Origin: Crossaster papposus
Lineage: Eukaryota; Echinodermata; Asteroidea; Velatida; Solasteridae
NCBI GenBank assembly: GCA_037893245.1
Contig: JBAIAA010000606.1
Span: 992,001-1,056,000, forward strand
Reading direction: 5' to 3'
DNA: 64,000 bases
The notes beneath the pieces are model-generated. The model ran no database searches. It was not told the origin of the DNA and saw nothing but the letters and a program-made list of their open reading frames with translations. Within the stretch, counting starts at the first letter, position 1. Each line of letters begins with the position of its first letter. Shown in pieces: positions 60,369 through 64,000 of the stretch. A program made the position numbers and the translations under genes.

Positions 60369-63300
60369 AAGGGGCTGGGTGTTAGGAGATAGAGGGGGGC
60401 CTCCAGGAATGGCAAAATTAGCAATTTGACCCGGGGCATGCTTTGTTAGTATTTTATTTCGATTTTCTGTACATTTTAAAGTTAACACACGCGTTTCAAA
60501 TTCGCCATAGGTTTGTGCACACAATCCCCGCCCACAAATAAGGGCATGAAGGAAAGCATGCCCCGGGAAGGGGCTGGGTGTTAGGAGATAGAGGGGGGCC
60601 TCCAGGAATGGCAAAATTAGCAATTTGACCCGGGGCATGCTTTGTTAGTATTTTATTTCGATTTTCTGAAACTTTTAACGTTAACACACGCGTTTCAAAT
60701 TCGCCAAAGGTTTGTGCACACAATCCCCGCCCACAAATAAGGGCATGAAGGAAAGCATGCCCCGGGAAGGGGCTGGGTGTTAGGAGATAGAGGGGGGCCT
60801 CCAGGAATGGCAAAATTAGCAATTTGACCCGGGGCATGCTTTGTTAGTATTTTATTTCGATTTTCTGAAAATGTTAACGTTAACACACGCGTTTCAAATT
60901 CGCCATAGGTTTGTGTACACAATCCCCGCCCACAAATAAGGGCATGAAGGAAAGCATGCCCCGGGAAGGGGCTGGGTGTTAGGAGATAGAGGGGGGCCTC
61001 CAGGAATGGCAAAATTAGCAATTTGACCCGGGGCATGCTTTGTTAGTATTTTATTTCGATTTTCTGTACATTTTAAAGTTAACACACGCGTTTCAAATTC
61101 GCCATAGGTTTGTGCACACAATCCCCGCCCACAAATAAGGGCATGAAGGAAAGCATGCCCCGGGAAGGGGCTGGGTGTTAGGAGATAGAGGGGGGCCTCC
61201 AGGAATGGCAAAATTAGCAATTTGACCCGGGGCATGCTTTGTTAGTATTTTATTTCGATTTTCTGAAACTTTTAACGTTAACACACGCGTTTCAAATTCG
61301 CCAAAGGTTTGTGCACACAATCCCCGCCCACAAATAAGGGCATGAAGGAAAGCATGCCCCGGGAAGGGGCTGGGTGTTAGGAGATAGAGGGGGGCCTCCA
61401 GGAATGGCAAAATTAGCAATTTGACCCGGGGCATGCTTTGTTAGTATTTTATTTCGATTTTCTGAAAATGTTAACGTTAACACACGCGTTTCAAATTCGC
61501 CATAGGTTTGTGTACACAATCCCCGCCCACAAATAAGGGCATGAAGGAAAGCATGCCCCGGGAAGGGGCTGGGTGTTAGGAGATAGAGGGGGGCCTCCAG
61601 GAATGGCAAAATTAGCAATTTGACCCGGGGCATGCTTTGTTAGTATTTTATTTCGATTTTCTGTACATTTTAAAGTTAACACACGCGTTTCAAATTCGCC
61701 ATAGGTTTGTGCACACAATCCCCGCCCACAAATAAGGGCATGAAGGAAAGCATGCCCCGGGAAGGGGCTGGGTGTTAGGAGATAGAGGGGGGCCTCCAGG
61801 AATGGCAAAATTAGCAATTTGACCCGGGGCATGCTTTGTTAGTATTTTATTTCGATTTTCTGAAAATGTTAACGTTAACACACGCGTTTCAAATTCGCCA
61901 TAGGTTTGTGCACACAATCTCCGCCCACAAATAAGGGCATGAAGGAAAGCATGCCCCGGGAAGGGGCTGGGTGTTAGGAGATAGAGGGGGGCCTCCAGGA
62001 ATGGCAAAATTAGCAATTTGACCCGGGGCATGCTTTGTTAGTATTTTATTTCGATTTTCTGAAAATGTTAACGTTAACACACGCGTTTCAAATTCGCCAT
62101 AGGTTTGTGCACACAATCCCCGCCCACAAATAAGGGCATGAAGGAAAGCATGCCCCGGGAAGGGGCTGGGTGTTAGGAGATAGAGGGGGGCCTCCAGGAA
62201 TGGCAAAATTAGAAATTTGAGCCGGGGCATGCTTTGTTAGTATTTTATTTCAATCTTCTGAAAATTTTAACGTTAACACACGCGTTTCAAATTCGCCATA
62301 GGTTTGTGCACACAATCCCCGCCCACAAATAAGGGCATGAAGGAAAGCATGCCCCGGGAAGGGGCTGGGTGTTAGGAGATAGAGGGGGGCCTCCAGGAAT
62401 GGCAAAATTAGCAATTTGACCCGGGGCATGCTTTGTTAGTATTTTATTTCGATTTTCTGAAAATGTTAACGTTAACACACGCGTTTCAAATTCGCCATAG
62501 GTTTGTGCACACAATCTCCGCCCACAAATAAGGGCATGAAGGAAAGCATGCCCCGGGAAGGGGCTGGGTGTTAGGAGATAGAGGGGGGCCTCCAGGAATG
62601 GCAAAATTAGCAATTTGACCCGGGGCATGCTTTGTTAGTATTTTATTTCGATTTTCTGAAAATGTTAACGTTAACACACGCGTTTCAAATTCGCCATAGG
62701 TTTGTGCACACAATCCCCGCCCACAAATAAGGGCATGAAGGAAAGCATGCCCCGGGAAGGGGCTGGGTGTTAGGAGATAGAGGGGGGCCTCCAGGAATGG
62801 CAAAATTAGCAATTTGACCCGGGGCATGCTTTGTTAGTATTTTATTTCGATTTTCTGAAAATGTTAACGTTAACACACGCGTTTCAAATTCGCCATAGGT
62901 TTGTGCACACAATCCCCGCCCACAAATAAGGGCATGAAGGAAAGCATTCCCCGGGAAGGGGCTGGGTGTTAGGAGATAGAGGGGGGCCTCCAGGAATGGC
63001 AAAATTAGAAATTTGAGCCGGGGCATGCTTTGTTAGTATTTTATTTCAATCTTCTGAAAATTGTAACGTTAACACACGCGTTTCAAATTCGCCATAGGTT
63101 TGTGCACACAATCCCCGCCCACAAATAAGGGCATGAAGGAAAGCATGCCCCGGGAAGGGGCTGGGTGTTAGGAGATAGAGGGGGGCCTCCAGGAATGGAA
63201 AAATTAGCAATTTGACCCGGGGCATGCTTTGTTAGTATTTTATTTCGATCTTCTGAAAATGTTAACGTTAACACACGCGTTTCAAATTCGCCATAGGTTT

Positions 63301-64000
63301 GTGCACACAATCCCCGCCCACAAATAAGGACATGAAGGAAAGCATGCCCCGGGAAGGGGCTGGGTGTTAGGAGATAGAGGGGGGCCTCCAGGAATGGCAA
63401 AATTAGCAATTTGACCCGGGGCATGCTTTGTTAGTATTTTATTTCGATTTTCTGAAAATGTTAACGTTAACAAACGCGTTTCAAATTCGCCATAGGTTTG
63501 TGCACACAATCCCCGCCCACAAATAAGGGCATGAAGGAAAGCATGCCCCGGTAAGGGGCTGGGTGTTAGGAGATAGAGGGGGGCCTCCAGGAATGGCAAA
63601 ATTAGCAATTTGACCCGGGGCATGCTTTGTTAGTATTTTATTTCGATTTTCTGAAAATTTTAACGTTAACACACGCGTTTCAAATTCGCCATAGGTTTGT
63701 GCACACAATCCCCGCCCACAAATAAGGGCATGAAGGAAAGCATGCCCCGGGAAGGGGCTGGGTGTTAGGAGATAGAGGGGGGCCTCCAGGAATGGCAAAA
63801 TTAGCAATTAGACCCGGGGCATGCTTTGTTAGTATTTTATTTCGATTTTCTGAAAATGTTAACGTTAACACACGCGTTTCAAATTCGCCATAGGTTTGTG
63901 TACACAATCCCCGCCCACAAATAAGGGCATGAAGGAAAGCATGCCCCGGGAAGGGGCTGGGTGTTAGGAGATAGAGGGGGGCCTCCAGGAATGGCAAAAT
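60369..64000. repeat. 199-bp satellite array, right segment
   Basis: About 18 monomers, continuing beyond the right edge. The first unit completes the monomer broken at 54157. Unit variants repeat those left of the transposon: the 3-monomer trio (60.37-61.69 kb, doubled at +597), CACAATCTCCGCCC, TTAGAAATTTGA(C/G)CC with TTTCAATCTTCTG, AAGGACATGAAGG and CCCCGGTAAGGGG (50.77 and 63.55 kb). Nothing else is present. Confidence 0.95.

Noticed and set aside
169-63997. Hundreds of overlapping minus-strand frames of 75-180 codons in the satellite, starting MPRVKL or MCAQTY
   Set aside because: They span about 1.7 monomers each and overlap one another, and the frame shifts with every 199-bp unit. Changes between units alter amino acids freely, and the minus strand carries AATAAA in each unit. 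Open frames here follow from one stop-poor unit repeated with low divergence.
1-64000. Retroviral, LTR, Polinton or other virus-like sequence
   Set aside because: No reverse transcriptase, integrase, capsid or envelope-like reading frame and no long terminal direct repeats were seen.
1-64000. CENP-B box in the monomer
   Set aside because: Neither strand of the consensus monomer shows the TTCG....A..CGGG core in the right spacing.

Overview
The window is a block of satellite DNA from a eukaryotic, almost certainly animal, genome. It is built from head-to-tail copies of one 199-bp monomer (I estimate about 285 copies) and runs off both ends of the window. Three insertions interrupt it: two copies of a 419-bp non-autonomous element and one 6.2-kb DNA transposon. 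I see no host single-copy gene, rRNA, functional tRNA, CRISPR array or prokaryotic signal. The species cannot be read from the sequence. Satellite HORs, a tRNA-derived short element and an Academ-type transposon together fit a metazoan, perhaps a marine invertebrate such as a cnidarian or mollusc; this is inference.

Layout. 1-8322: satellite, with a 12-monomer higher-order repeat (HOR) present twice in the first 4.8 kb. 8323-8741 and 11933-12351: two copies of the 419-bp element, with imperfect inverted ends, an 8-bp target duplication and tRNA-like A and B boxes on the minus strand. They lie 3610 bp apart because a 16-monomer segment carrying the insert was duplicated by unequal exchange. 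12352-54157: continuous satellite, a mosaic of HORs of 7, 9, 10, 11 and 12 monomers. 54158-60368: a 6211-bp transposon with terminal inverted repeats of about 175-183 bp, a 3-bp target duplication (AAG) and one uninterrupted 1474-codon gene. 60369-64000: satellite continuing the same HOR phase that was broken at 54157.

The one real gene (55469-59893) encodes a transposase-type protein. It has two N-terminal C2CH zinc-finger-like modules, a central region with a TFDQPLW motif, a FEN1/XPG-like nuclease domain in which every expected metal-binding acid can be placed, and a C-terminal tesmin/TSO1-type CXC cysteine cluster. An XPG nuclease with 3-bp target duplications and a cysteine-rich tail points to the Academ superfamily. 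With an open gene and both ends present, it looks like a complete, possibly autonomous copy.

The most interesting signals are these. Two unrelated transposons entered the 199-bp monomer at almost the same point, beside one arm of a 15-bp inverted repeat and a four-run G tract. The duplicated 419-bp element traps an unequal crossover to within about 43 bp. The long minus-strand reading frames of the satellite are a by-product of the repeat, not genes.
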